DNA of 64,000 nt from Paenibacillus caseinilyticus. Lineage in GTDB: Bacteria; Bacillota; Bacilli; Paenibacillales; NBRC-103111. The number at the start of each line of letters is the position of its first letter. Within the stretch, counting starts at the first letter, position 1. The notes below the pieces were generated by a model. That model had not been told where the DNA came from. It ran no database searches and saw nothing but the letters and a program-made list of their open reading frames with translations. Made by a program: the position numbers and the translations under genes. The stretch lies in assembly GCF_027533645.1 (NCBI RefSeq), contig NZ_JAQAGY010000004.1, positions 1 through 64,000 on the forward strand. The letters run 5' to 3'. Below are positions 1 through 8,177 of the stretch, in pieces.

Positions 1-96
1 ATGGCTTCATTCAAGCGTTCGATCTCTGTTGACGTCTTATCCATCTTCATCGCCGCCTCAGGTGTTTTACTAATAATTACCCATACCAGCGGCATG

Positions 97-375
97 TTAC
101 GTTGTTAAATGCGTCTTATATAGCCTTCGAATGATCTCGGCTCCGATCCCTTGTTTTTGATAACTTGGATGGACCATAACACCGCATATACAGGCATGAA
201 TCACACCATCGGATATCACGCGTCCCGTACCAATTAATTTCTCGTTATCGTACGCGTGCACCGCATACCAGCTTTGGACGGCGGCTTTTTCTAACTCTTC
301 TTTTGATAATTGAAGATAACGATTCCAAAACAAAAAACGCGCCCCAACCTCTCTGTGTCGGGGCACGCTGCACAC
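97..375 (-). pseudogene. GNAT N-acetyltransferase remnant
   Basis: The 92-residue reading frame contains the core of a GNAT acyl-CoA acetyltransferase: a beta-strand region (KLIGTGRVISDG) and the acetyl-CoA pyrophosphate loop (HPSYQKQGIGAEI). It stops right after the helix that follows this loop, so the C-terminal strands and helices of a normal protein of about 135-150 residues are missing. The DNA further left (1-96) does not resume the fold in the same frame. The N-terminus also diverges from the family. It lies 4 bp beyond the end of the cntF-like gene on the same strand and could be its transcribed tail. I read it as a decayed or frameshifted gene; a sequencing error is the alternative. 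Confidence 0.55.
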
Positions 376-379
376 ACCT

Positions 380-1201
380 TCATCTGCTTGCAGGCAGACG
401 ATCTCTAGAGCGATAACGCGGATGTTCCGAAAGCATCGACCCCAGCAAGCCTTTCACCGCGGGATGGGACGACAGCAGAAACTGCTCTTTGTGCTCACAG
501 TACTCGGCCACCTGTCCATTCTCCATGACAGCGAGTGCGTCCGAGATCGTATAAGCCGCTTTAATATCGTGGGTAATGAACAGATAGGACAAACCATACG
601 TTGACCTCAGGTCATTCAGCAAATGCAAAATATTCGTCTGATTCACCATATCTAGGCTGCTTACCGCCTCATCGAGTACAATCATCTTCGGTTTCAGGGC
701 AATCGCCCTGGCTATGTTGATCCGCTGCAGCTGGCCGCCGCTGAATTGATGAGGATACTTGCCCATGTCCCCGGAGCTCAATCCGACGCGCTCGAGCAGC
801 TCTCCGACGGCCCGTTTTTGCTCCTGCACCGACAAGGTCTCGTAATTGTCCAGAGGTTCGCCAATGATTTGTCCGGCTGTCATCCTGGGATTCACCGAGG
901 AGTAGCAATCCTGGAACACCACCTGGAGGTCCCGGCGCAGCTGCTTCCGCGTCTTCGGATCGAGCGTATACAGATCATGGCCCTGGAAGAGAACTTGGCC
1001 TTTCTTCGGTTTTTCCAAACCTAGAACGACCCTTCCGAGGGTGCTTTTCCCCGCTCCGCTCGATCCCAGAAGACCCAGACACGTCCCTCCTTCGATTCGA
1101 AGCGATACGCCAGAGAGGACATCCCGGCTCCTTCTGGGCCGTCGGAACAGATTAGATGAGGAGTAAGCATGCGTTACCTCGTTGACTTGAAGCAATGTCA
1201 T
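380..1201 (-). CDS. cntF: metallophore/peptide ABC transporter ATPase (CntF-like)
   Basis: This is the second ATPase of a NikABCDE/DppABCDF-class importer (273 residues). Walker A GSSGAGKST lies at residues 46-54, the signature FSGGQ at about 153 and Walker B MIVLDEA at about 173. The start is the ATG opening with MTLLQVNEV. The frame stays open upstream, but that stretch overlaps the preceding ATPase gene and does not resemble the family. It is the last intact gene of the five-gene minus-strand importer operon and should power uptake together with the CntD-like ATPase. The name rests on gene order and on the divergent CntE-like exporter; without that context, nickel or oligopeptide transporter ATPase would fit equally well. 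Confidence 0.8.
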   Translation of the reverse strand: MTLLQVNEVTHAYSSSNLFRRPRRSRDVLSGVSLRIEGGTCLGLLGSSGAGKSTLGRVVLGLEKPKKGQVLFQGHDLYTLDPKTRKQLRRDLQVVFQDCYSSVNPRMTAGQIIGEPLDNYETLSVQEQKRAVGELLERVGLSSGDMGKYPHQFSGGQLQRINIARAIALKPKMIVLDEAVSSLDMVNQTNILHLLNDLRSTYGLSYLFITHDIKAAYTISDALAVMENGQVAEYCEHKEQFLLSSHPAVKGLLGSMLSEHPRYRSRDRLPASR

Positions 1202-1223
1202 TACACTCACCTCGATTTCCGGA

Positions 1224-2066
1224 TCATGACCATATACAGCCCGCCATTTCCGGACTGATCTGAAGCATGGGTCTTGCAGCAAGCAGAGTTTTGGTATAGG
1301 CATGCTGGGGGTGATCGAACAGCTCGAATACATCCGCCTGCTCGACAATCCGCCCCTGCTGCATGACCGCCACATCATCAGCCAATTCGGCGATGACGCC
1401 CAGATCATGAGAGATCAATAAGATAGAGGTACCGTGCTCCTGCCGGACCCGGTCGAGCTGCCGCAGCACTTGGAGCTGATTCGTCACATCCAGTGCGGTC
1501 GTAGGCTCATCGGCAATAATGACCGCCGGCTCTAAGCACATCGTCAAGGCGATCATCACCCGCTGAAGCATGCCTCCGCTGAGTTCGAACGGATACTGCC
1601 GCAAGAGCTCGGCAGGATTGGATAAATTCAAGTCGCTCATCGCACCGGCGGCTAATTCCGCAGCCTGCTTTTTGCTCAGGCTTGTATGGGTGCGGATCGT
1701 CTCAATGAACTGGGTACCCAGGGTATACACAGGCGAGAAGGCATTCATCGGATTCTGCATAATAAAAGCGATCTCTTTCCCACGGATCCGGCGCATTTCA
1801 TCCTCTTTGAGTCCGTTCAGCTCGCGTGAATTCAAACGGATACTGCCTTCGATGGTGGTCATTTTGCGATCCAGCATCTGCAGCAGGGATAACGAAGTGA
1901 CGGTCTTGCCGCTTCCGCTCTCTCCCACAAGGCCCAGTATACGACCCGGTTTCAGTTCAAAATCCACCCCATGTACCAGCGGCAGGTTCCCCTGCTCCGT
2001 CTTTACGGTCACCTTCAGGCCCTTCACCTGCAATACAGGACTTGTTTGCTCTACCAATACGCTCAT
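1224..2066 (-). CDS. cntD: metallophore/peptide ABC transporter ATPase (CntD-like)
   Basis: This is the first ATPase of the importer (280 residues), of the DppD/NikD/CntD type. Walker A GESGSGKT is at about residues 48-55, the Q-loop lies in the FIMQNPMNAFSP segment, the signature is LSGGM and Walker B is VIIADEPTTALD. It starts 10 bp after the CntC-like permease and ends 22 bp before the CntF-like gene, so translation is probably coupled within one transcript. It couples ATP hydrolysis to import through the CntB/C channel at the inner face of the membrane. The order permease-permease-ATPase-ATPase matches the staphylococcal cnt operon as well as dpp and nik operons. Confidence 0.82.
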   Translation of the reverse strand: MSVLVEQTSPVLQVKGLKVTVKTEQGNLPLVHGVDFELKPGRILGLVGESGSGKTVTSLSLLQMLDRKMTTIEGSIRLNSRELNGLKEDEMRRIRGKEIAFIMQNPMNAFSPVYTLGTQFIETIRTHTSLSKKQAAELAAGAMSDLNLSNPAELLRQYPFELSGGMLQRVMIALTMCLEPAVIIADEPTTALDVTNQLQVLRQLDRVRQEHGTSILLISHDLGVIAELADDVAVMQQGRIVEQADVFELFDHPQHAYTKTLLAARPMLQISPEMAGCIWS

Positions 2067-2075
2067 TCCTTCTCT

Positions 2076-2909
2076 TTAGAAACGTCGTTTGACACCGTAA
2101 CGCTCAGACAAAGCCTCGCCCAATAGATTGAAAGTCGCGACAACCGCAACGATCAGCAATCCCGGATAGAGCATCAGCTGCGGATGATTCCGTATGAAGG
2201 ATTTGCCCTCGTTGACCATCGCGCCCCACTCCGGAGTAGGCGGTTGAATACCGAGTCCGAGGAAGGACATGGCCGAGATATCCATGATCGCCCATCCCAT
2301 TTCGAGGGTGCCGATGACAAGAATCGGGGGCAGAATGTTCGGAATCATGTGCCTTCTGATGATCTGCCACTGGGACGAGCCGCTGATCCGCGCGGCCGTA
2401 ATGAAGTTCCGTTCCTTCAAGCTGACGACCAGATTCCGGAACATCCGCGCATAATACACCCACTGCACCATCATTAAAGCGAGCACGAGCTGGAACATCC
2501 CCGGACCCAATATCCCGACCAGACCCAGTACCAAGATCAGGCTCGGGAACGCCATGACGCCTTCACAGAACCGCATCAGTACCGCATCCAGCCACCCGCC
2601 TCTATAGCCGGCAGCCGTTCCGACGAATAATCCAAGCCCTAAGGAAGAGATAAATATTAAGGAAGCAAAGCCTAATGATACCCTTGCGCCATACAGCAGT
2701 CTGGATAGATTGCATCGTCCCAGATGATCCGTTCCAAGCGGATAGTCCCAAGAGGGAGCTTGCAGCTTGATGGCCAATTTTACCTGAACCGGATCATGGG
2801 GCGCAATCCACGGAGCGAGCACACTGATGAGAAAGAATATAACGATGATGCTTGTACATAGGACGATCATCCTCTGACTTTTGAACCCTCTGCGTAATCT
2901 GCTCATCAC
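2076..2909 (-). CDS. cntC: metallophore/peptide ABC transporter permease (CntC-like)
   Basis: This is a DppC/NikC-family permease of 277 residues. It has an N-terminal membrane anchor (VLCTSIIVIFFLISVLAPWI), the family motif HDPVQVKLAIKLQAPSWDYP with PLGTDHLGR, and a BPD_transp_1 core with the EAA loop near AARISGSSQWQIIRRH. Five to six hydrophobic segments are visible. Its ATG overlaps the stop of the CntB-like gene by 4 bp (ATGA), a sign of translational coupling. It forms half of the membrane channel that accepts substrate from the CntA-like lipoprotein. Substrate specificity cannot be read from this subunit. Confidence 0.85.
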   Translation of the reverse strand: MMSRLRRGFKSQRMIVLCTSIIVIFFLISVLAPWIAPHDPVQVKLAIKLQAPSWDYPLGTDHLGRCNLSRLLYGARVSLGFASLIFISSLGLGLFVGTAAGYRGGWLDAVLMRFCEGVMAFPSLILVLGLVGILGPGMFQLVLALMMVQWVYYARMFRNLVVSLKERNFITAARISGSSQWQIIRRHMIPNILPPILVIGTLEMGWAIMDISAMSFLGLGIQPPTPEWGAMVNEGKSFIRNHPQLMLYPGLLIVAVVATFNLLGEALSERYGVKRRF

Positions 2910-3850
2910 CGGTCAGCCCTTCCTTTCCGTGAAATCCGGGGATCCAGGTACAATTGGAGCAGATCTACCAGGAGGTTGCATCCGACAATGAAACAAACGG
3001 AGAGCAGTACATAGCTTTGGATGACCGGGATATCGCGGTTCACAATGGATTGAACAAAGTAACGCCCAAAACCGGGCCAAGAGAATACCTGCTCTACGAT
3101 GATCGCTCCCGTAAGCAGCTTCCCCATATTCATTCCGAGGCCTGTGATCATAGGTAGAATGGCAACCCGCAGCACATATTTCAGCAGGATGACTCTCTCC
3201 TTAATCCCCCTCGTCCGGGCATAGCGCACGTAGGCTTCCTGCAATTCCTCGAGCACCGTCGTTCGAAGCAAGCGCGTATAGATCGCGATGAGCCACAGTG
3301 CCAGCGTGACCGACGGAAGCACCAGATGCTGCCAAGTTCCTCTGCCTTCTACAGGGAGCAGGTCGAGCTTCACCGAGAAAAAATAAACCAATAAGTACCC
3401 AAGCCAGAAGATAGGAATACAAGCGCCAATGTAAGCCAGCACCCGGCTCATATGATCGATTGCGCCATTTTTATACACGGCGGATAAAAAACCGATGGGC
3501 ACGCTGATCAGGATCGCGAGAAGGATACTGGCCAAGGCAAGCTGGATCGTTGCCGGGATTTTCTGCGCCACTTCCTGCCAGACCGGCTCATTAGAAATAT
3601 AAGACGTGCCGAAATCAAGCCGGCACATCTTCATCACAGATTGAGCATATTGAACCAATAAAGGCTGATCCAAGCCAAATTCATGCCTCTTGGCCGCCAG
3701 CACTTCATCATCGGGATGAATGTGGGCCGCGGCCAAATAGGCTTCGGCCGGGTCCACAGGTCCGAGTTTGATCATGCAAAACATGAGAAACGAGGCAAAG
3801 AGAACGATGGGAATAATGGAAAGAACTCGTTTCCCGATAAAGGTGACCAT
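2906..3850 (-). CDS. cntB: metallophore/peptide ABC transporter permease (CntB-like)
   Basis: This is a DppB/NikB-family permease of 314 residues. An N-terminal membrane helix (VLSIIPIVLFASFLMFCMIK) is followed by the family segment GPVDPAEAYLAAAHIHPDDE with FGLDQPLLVQY, then a BPD_transp_1 core with the EAA-type loop YVRYARTRGIKER. A GGAGG ribosome site precedes the ATG. It sits 18 bp downstream of the binding-protein gene and overlaps the next permease by 4 bp. With the CntC-like protein it should form the membrane channel. The family assignment is firm; the metallophore substrate is inferred from context. Confidence 0.85.
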   Translation of the reverse strand: MVTFIGKRVLSIIPIVLFASFLMFCMIKLGPVDPAEAYLAAAHIHPDDEVLAAKRHEFGLDQPLLVQYAQSVMKMCRLDFGTSYISNEPVWQEVAQKIPATIQLALASILLAILISVPIGFLSAVYKNGAIDHMSRVLAYIGACIPIFWLGYLLVYFFSVKLDLLPVEGRGTWQHLVLPSVTLALWLIAIYTRLLRTTVLEELQEAYVRYARTRGIKERVILLKYVLRVAILPMITGLGMNMGKLLTGAIIVEQVFSWPGFGRYFVQSIVNRDIPVIQSYVLLSVCFIVGCNLLVDLLQLYLDPRISRKGRADR

Positions 3851-3868
3851 GTAATGCCTCCTGCGGTT

Positions 3869-5506
3869 TTACTCCTTCGTATCGATCCCGTAAAACGGAT
3901 GCTCCTCACGATTCGACGGGAAAGTAACGGTGCTTACGTCTTTTTGATACACAGCGGTCTTCTTGATATAGGAGATCGGAAGGATCGATGACTGCTCCTG
4001 CAGTGCAGTGAGAACGGAACTGAATAGCTCGGTCCGGACCTTCTCGTCGGTTGTTTTCATGCCGTCGTTGATTTTCTGGTCAATCTCAGCCTTCATCGGT
4101 AAGGCTTGCAGGGGATCCGAGAGCCCAAAGCCCTTCTGGACAACGCCGGTCATGAAGGAATGCGGGTCATACGGCGCCCCGAAACTCGAGTAGAAGTTCA
4201 TATCGAATTCATTGGCTTTTCTGCGCTGAATATATACCGTTAATTCCACGCCCGTAATATTCAGTTTGACCCCGATCTCGGACCATTCGGCCTGCAGCGT
4301 TTCGGCCATTGCTTTTTGAGTCAGGTCGGCTTTGTCATAGAGCAATTCCAGCTCCAGCGCCTTCCCGTCCTTTTCACGAACCGCTTTGCCGGCAGGCAGC
4401 TTCCAGCCCGCTTCTTCCAATAAGGCCTTCGCATGGTCCACATTGTATTCAACCGGTTTCACATCAATATTGGAATAGGGCAGATTCTTCGGCAGAATGT
4501 TGTCTGCCTTCTCTTCCATCCCGAGGGTGACGCCTTCAACCATAGCCTGCTTGTTAAAGCCTTGGTGAAGAGCCTGACGAACCCGCAGATCGGCCAACTT
4601 GTCATTCATCGTATTGAGGACCAGGTTCCGGGTTCCCACCGGCTCGGACAGCGTGGTTTCATATTTCCCCGTTTGCTCCAGCTGTTTGTATGCGTCAAAG
4701 CTGATAATACCTTCACCGAAGATCAGATCCAAGTCCCCTTTTTCGAAAGCAAGTACACGGGTTTCGGCATCGGGAACGACTTTCACGACGACCTTGTCCA
4801 CCTTGGGCTTCTCTCCCCAATAGTTCGGATTGGGAGTAAACGCCGCGTATTCATCCTTCTTATACTCACTGAGTACCCAAGGACCGGTTCCAATCGGATT
4901 CTTTACGCCCTTGGAGGTGTCCCCATCGTCGGGGAAGCCCGATTCAGCAAGAAAACGTACAGGACGTACGACCGCAAGATCGTACAAGGTTGGATAGTAT
5001 GCCTCTTTCAGCGTTAATTTAAACGTAGAGTCATCGACCGCTTCCGTCTTCTGGAGCACATTGATGACGCCGAGCCAGGTATGTAATTTCATATTGTTCA
5101 TAACCGCATCCAAGTTCTTCTTCACGGTCGCTGCCGTAAAGGCGGTTCCATCTGAGAATTTGACATTGCTGCGGAGCTTGAACGTGTATTCCTTGCCATC
5201 CGGAGACAGGGTCCAGGATTCCGCCAGATGGGGTACAATCTTCCCATCCTTGTACATCACCAGCGGCTCGAAGATCATCGATTGGGCAAAAAGCTGGGAC
5301 GGGTTGTACAAATGCGGATTCATCGGCCCAATATCCCTAGGCCAGGCCATGGTCACCGTTTCTTCCTTTTTCACGGCTTTAGCCGTGTCTGCTGCTGTGC
5401 CGGGCGCGGTCTCTGGCTTCGATGCAGAACAGCCTGCGATCGCCGCGGATAAAGCCATAAGCAAGGTCATGCCTAGAAGGAGACTTTTTCTCTTTGCTGC
5501 GAACAT
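3869..5506 (-). CDS. cntA: metallophore/nickel-type substrate-binding lipoprotein (CntA-like)
   Basis: This is an SBP_bac_5 (DppA/NikA/CntA) family protein of about 545 residues. The chosen ATG (MFAAKRKSLL) follows GAGAGGGG at 10 nt and gives a signal peptide with lipobox AIAGC, so Cys26 should be lipidated and the protein anchored outside the membrane. An in-frame codon further upstream lies inside the -10 box and cannot be used. The start of the mature protein (VTMAWPRDIGPMNPHLYNP) is typical of nickel- and opine-metallophore-binding members. It is the first gene of the importer operon, directly downstream of a Fur box, which supports a role in capturing a metal-chelate complex. A plain nickel or peptide binding protein is the alternative. 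Confidence 0.8.
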   Translation of the reverse strand: MFAAKRKSLLLGMTLLMALSAAIAGCSASKPETAPGTAADTAKAVKKEETVTMAWPRDIGPMNPHLYNPSQLFAQSMIFEPLVMYKDGKIVPHLAESWTLSPDGKEYTFKLRSNVKFSDGTAFTAATVKKNLDAVMNNMKLHTWLGVINVLQKTEAVDDSTFKLTLKEAYYPTLYDLAVVRPVRFLAESGFPDDGDTSKGVKNPIGTGPWVLSEYKKDEYAAFTPNPNYWGEKPKVDKVVVKVVPDAETRVLAFEKGDLDLIFGEGIISFDAYKQLEQTGKYETTLSEPVGTRNLVLNTMNDKLADLRVRQALHQGFNKQAMVEGVTLGMEEKADNILPKNLPYSNIDVKPVEYNVDHAKALLEEAGWKLPAGKAVREKDGKALELELLYDKADLTQKAMAETLQAEWSEIGVKLNITGVELTVYIQRRKANEFDMNFYSSFGAPYDPHSFMTGVVQKGFGLSDPLQALPMKAEIDQKINDGMKTTDEKVRTELFSSVLTALQEQSSILPISYIKKTAVYQKDVSTVTFPSNREEHPFYGIDTKE

Positions 5507-5530
5507 GCACAAGTAACCCCTCTCTATGTA

Positions 5531-5547
5531 GTGATAATGATTATCAC
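5531..5547. promoter_or_regulatory. Fur box
   Basis: The sequence contains TGATAATGATTATCA at 5532-5546, an exact match to the Bacillus 7-1-7 Fur consensus (TGATAATNATTATCA). The palindrome extends to 17 bp. It lies just downstream of the predicted transcription start of the importer operon and upstream of the cntA ribosome site, so bound Fur would block transcription when iron is plentiful. The Zur consensus (TCGTAATNATTACGA) fits less well. Confidence 0.88.
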
Positions 5548-5558
5548 TGATAAAAAGC

Positions 5559-5588
5559 ATCATACTTTAACTTATTCAATGTTGTCAA
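5559..5588 (-). promoter_or_regulatory. sigma-A promoter of the cntA-F operon
   Basis: On the minus strand, TTGACA (5588-5583) and TATGAT (5564-5559) are separated by 18 bp. The predicted start of transcription is near 5552, immediately upstream of the Fur box and about 45 nt before the cntA ATG. This arrangement supports the ATG at 5506 as the true start. Confidence 0.75.
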
Positions 5589-5779
5589 TGTTATTTATAA
5601 CCATATGGTAAAAACTTAGGTGGATACAGGGGGTTATCGATCCACACTATTGTGCTCATTGTTGTATCCTAGGGCACGCGCAAGCTTCCCCCGTTCCCGT
5701 TGAACTCCAAGCTTTCCCATGCTATATTTCGTTAATACGTTTTGGCAGCTCACATCCCATCGATAGGAGAATATCACTC

Positions 5780-6973
5780 GTGGTTGCACAAGGTCCATTG
5801 TCACGCGGTCAATTGAAGCTGTACCTGTTGGCCGTCCTATTCTTCTCCGCGAACTCGATTCTTACCGTCATTCTCCCTCTGCAAAGCGACGCCCGAGGGA
5901 TGCAGCAAGGCGAGATCGGCCTGATGATGGGCGCCTACATGCTGACCTGCATGATAGTCCGCCCCTGGGCCGGCCAGCTGCTCAGCCGATACGGTGCGCT
6001 CGCGATCATGCGCGCCCTCTTACTCGTTCACGGCGGCTGCCTGGTGCTGTACTCCCTATCCGGCATCGACAGCTACCTATGGCTTCGTGCGCTGCAAGGC
6101 GCCGTTACCGCATTCTTCTCCATGATCATGCAGATGGGGATGCTAGTCATGCTCTCGGCAAAAGACCGCGCCCAGGGGATGTCGCTATATACGCTATCCA
6201 CCATGATTCCGCAGCTGTTCGGCCCCCTGTTGGCTTTATACCTATGGGACACCGGCCAGCCTTCCTTGTTCATGGGGATCATGATCGCTTTGAGCGTCAT
6301 CACTTGGCTGACGGGGGCCTTTGCCCCATTGCCTGCCTCCCCTCTCGGCGAGGGTTCCTATACCTTCCTGGAGATGCTCCGCTCGATAGCCCAGCTATGG
6401 CAGCATCGGATCCTGCTCGTCTGCTCGGCCGTGATGCTGCTGGCTTCCTGCGTTTTTGGCGCCGTCTCCACCTTCTTGCCGCTGTATATGGAGAAGACCG
6501 GCGCGGGACATGCGGGCTATTACCTCTTGTTGCAGGGGCTCGTTGTGGTGGTCTGCCGGTTTGTCCTGCGCAGGCATATACCTTCCGACGGCAGCTGGCA
6601 TACCGGATTCATCGCGGGACTCCTGCTTTGCGCATCCGCCGGTTCGGGGCTTCTCGCGATGCTTGAATCCGGAGGGGCTTTAATGTATGTATCGGCCGTA
6701 TGCAACGGAGTGGCTGTTGCTTTATTGTATCCTACATTGGTCACCTATCTGTCCTTTGTCTTACCGGCACGGAACCGGGCCGTCTTACTGGGCCTGTTTA
6801 TTTCATCTTATGATATGGGATTTTCATCAGGAGGACTGCTCATGGGCGTAGTGGCCCAAACGATCACGTACCCCGGCATGTTCACCCTCTGTGCAGGACT
6901 CAGCTTATTGGCTTGCATTGCCGTGCTGATGAATAAGAATCGCATGAACGTGTCGAATGAAAGTATCGAATGA
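5780..6973 (+). CDS. cntE: MFS exporter, CntE-like (metallophore efflux)
   Basis: This is a 397-residue major facilitator with about 12 hydrophobic segments. Several stretches match what I know of the staphylopine exporter CntE: FFSANSIL near the N-terminus, MGAYMLTCMIVRPWAGQ, FGAVSTFLPLY, the charged RRHIPSDG and the late motif YPTLVTYLSFVLP. The start is GTG at 5780, with AGGAGA 9 nt upstream. It is divergent from the CntA-F-like importer across a Fur-box promoter region, as expected for a secretion plus re-uptake pair for a nicotianamine-like metallophore. The biosynthetic genes (cntL, cntM) are not in this window. The MFS fold is certain; the cargo is inferred from similarity and neighbours. 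Confidence 0.8.
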   Translation: MVAQGPLSRGQLKLYLLAVLFFSANSILTVILPLQSDARGMQQGEIGLMMGAYMLTCMIVRPWAGQLLSRYGALAIMRALLLVHGGCLVLYSLSGIDSYLWLRALQGAVTAFFSMIMQMGMLVMLSAKDRAQGMSLYTLSTMIPQLFGPLLALYLWDTGQPSLFMGIMIALSVITWLTGAFAPLPASPLGEGSYTFLEMLRSIAQLWQHRILLVCSAVMLLASCVFGAVSTFLPLYMEKTGAGHAGYYLLLQGLVVVVCRFVLRRHIPSDGSWHTGFIAGLLLCASAGSGLLAMLESGGALMYVSAVCNGVAVALLYPTLVTYLSFVLPARNRAVLLGLFISSYDMGFSSGGLLMGVVAQTITYPGMFTLCAGLSLLACIAVLMNKNRMNVSNESIE

Positions 6974-7031
6974 GGAGTTTGATCTTCTCCGGGATGCGTT
7001 TTTCTGAACCACATCTGTCGGGGAACACAAC

Positions 7032-7074
7032 AAAAAAACGCAGGCAGCCATCAGCCATCAGCCTGTGTTTTTTT
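7032..7074 (+). terminator. rho-independent terminator after cntE
   Basis: The arms AAAAAAACGCAGGC and GCCTGTGTTTTTTT pair with one G-U wobble around a 15-nt loop. The T-run follows on the plus strand and the A-run gives a T-run on the minus strand. The hairpin can therefore end both cntE and the opposing SDR gene. Confidence 0.8.
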
Positions 7075-7234
7075 GTTCAAATTCTAGAATGTATATCTCA
7101 CCAGAGCTCGATCCGGTCTTCTTGTATTTCTTATACACTCACATCGTCCTTAAAGGACGGCGAAGCCGTTTATCTCGTAGAAGCGTGCGATACTCTTCGC
7201 GGTGTACGATTGCGTACGCAGCCCTTCGTAATGG

Positions 7235-8008
7235 TTACAGGTGCGAACCGCCGCTTGCATCAATCACCTGACCCGTGATCCACCCGCTCTCCGGTGATGC
7301 GAGGAACGCCGCTATATCCGCAATATCCGCCGCCTCCCCCCATCTTCCGAAGATCGAATAGTCGGCGCCGAACTGGCGGCTGCCCGGATCCTGCAGCATA
7401 CCGGCGTTCATATCCGTAGCGACGAATCCCGGCGCGATGGCATTGATCGTAATTCCGCGCGGACCGAGCTGGGTAGCCAGCGCAAGCGTCAGCGCATTGA
7501 TGGCGGCCTTCGACATGCTGTATGCCGGAATAGACGGCAGGGAGATGCGTGTAACGGCTGAAGAAAGCTGTATGATGCGACCCTCCTTGCGCAGATGGGG
7601 CAGCGCCTGCTGGATCATGAAGAATGGCGCCTTCACATTCAGCGACATCAGCGAATCAAACTCGTCCCCCTTCGTATCCTCGATAGGCACTACAAGACCT
7701 ATTCCCGCATTGTTGACGAGAATATCGATACCGCTCGAGCCGAACCGTTCGATGAGCTCTTGCTCCACGGCGGCATAGAGCGACTGGATCCCATCCAGTG
7801 TCCGGAGGTCGGCTCCCACGGCGAAGGCAGAGCCTCCGCTGCGATGGATCTCCTGAACAACCTCCTCGGCAGCGCCCTGGCTGGCTGCGTAATGCACGGC
7901 CACCGTCGCTCCTTCGCGGCCAAGCCGCTGCGCGATGGCCCGGCCAATGCCCCGGCTTCCCCCCGTTACGATGGCTACTTTGTTTAACAGCTTACCCATG
8001 GTCTTCAT
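7235..8008 (-). CDS. short-chain dehydrogenase/reductase (SDR)
   Basis: This is a classical SDR of about 257 residues. The cofactor motif VTGGSRGIGRAI lies near the N-terminus (the GGSRGIG region at about 16-22), NNAGIG follows, the catalytic Ser lies in IQLSSAV and the catalytic pair is Tyr-x3-Lys in YSMSK. The C-terminal INAIAPGFVATDM and SGWITGQVIDASGG are typical of FabG-like enzymes, so an NAD(P)H-dependent oxidoreductase is certain but the substrate is open. The start MKTMGK is preceded by CAGGAG; MGK three codons on is possible. It is divergent from the adaA-like gene and has no partner gene in an operon. Confidence 0.85.
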   Translation of the reverse strand: MKTMGKLLNKVAIVTGGSRGIGRAIAQRLGREGATVAVHYAASQGAAEEVVQEIHRSGGSAFAVGADLRTLDGIQSLYAAVEQELIERFGSSGIDILVNNAGIGLVVPIEDTKGDEFDSLMSLNVKAPFFMIQQALPHLRKEGRIIQLSSAVTRISLPSIPAYSMSKAAINALTLALATQLGPRGITINAIAPGFVATDMNAGMLQDPGSRQFGADYSIFGRWGEAADIADIAAFLASPESGWITGQVIDASGGSHL

Positions 8009-8177
8009 CTCCTGACGACGTATTTGTTCCTGCAGATCTGTTATACCACGGGTGGAATTTCGCGATGTTGCGCTCTCATTCGGGCAGTACCGCACTTGCG
8101 GAATCTTGCTGTCCTATTCCGTATTGCGTACAGAACAGCAGGAACGGAGGTATACTGGGGCGGGAGGTGATGATCCA

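Noticed and set aside
380..1408. Longer start for the CntF-like ATPase upstream of 1201
   Set aside because: The additional 69 residues overlap the CntD-like gene and look like out-of-frame sequence; the family N-terminus begins at the ATG at 1201.
5531..5547. Zur box instead of Fur box
   Set aside because: The site fits the Fur consensus TGATAATNATTATCA exactly, whereas the Zur consensus TCGTAATNATTACGA differs at symmetric positions in both arms. Cross-recognition cannot be excluded.
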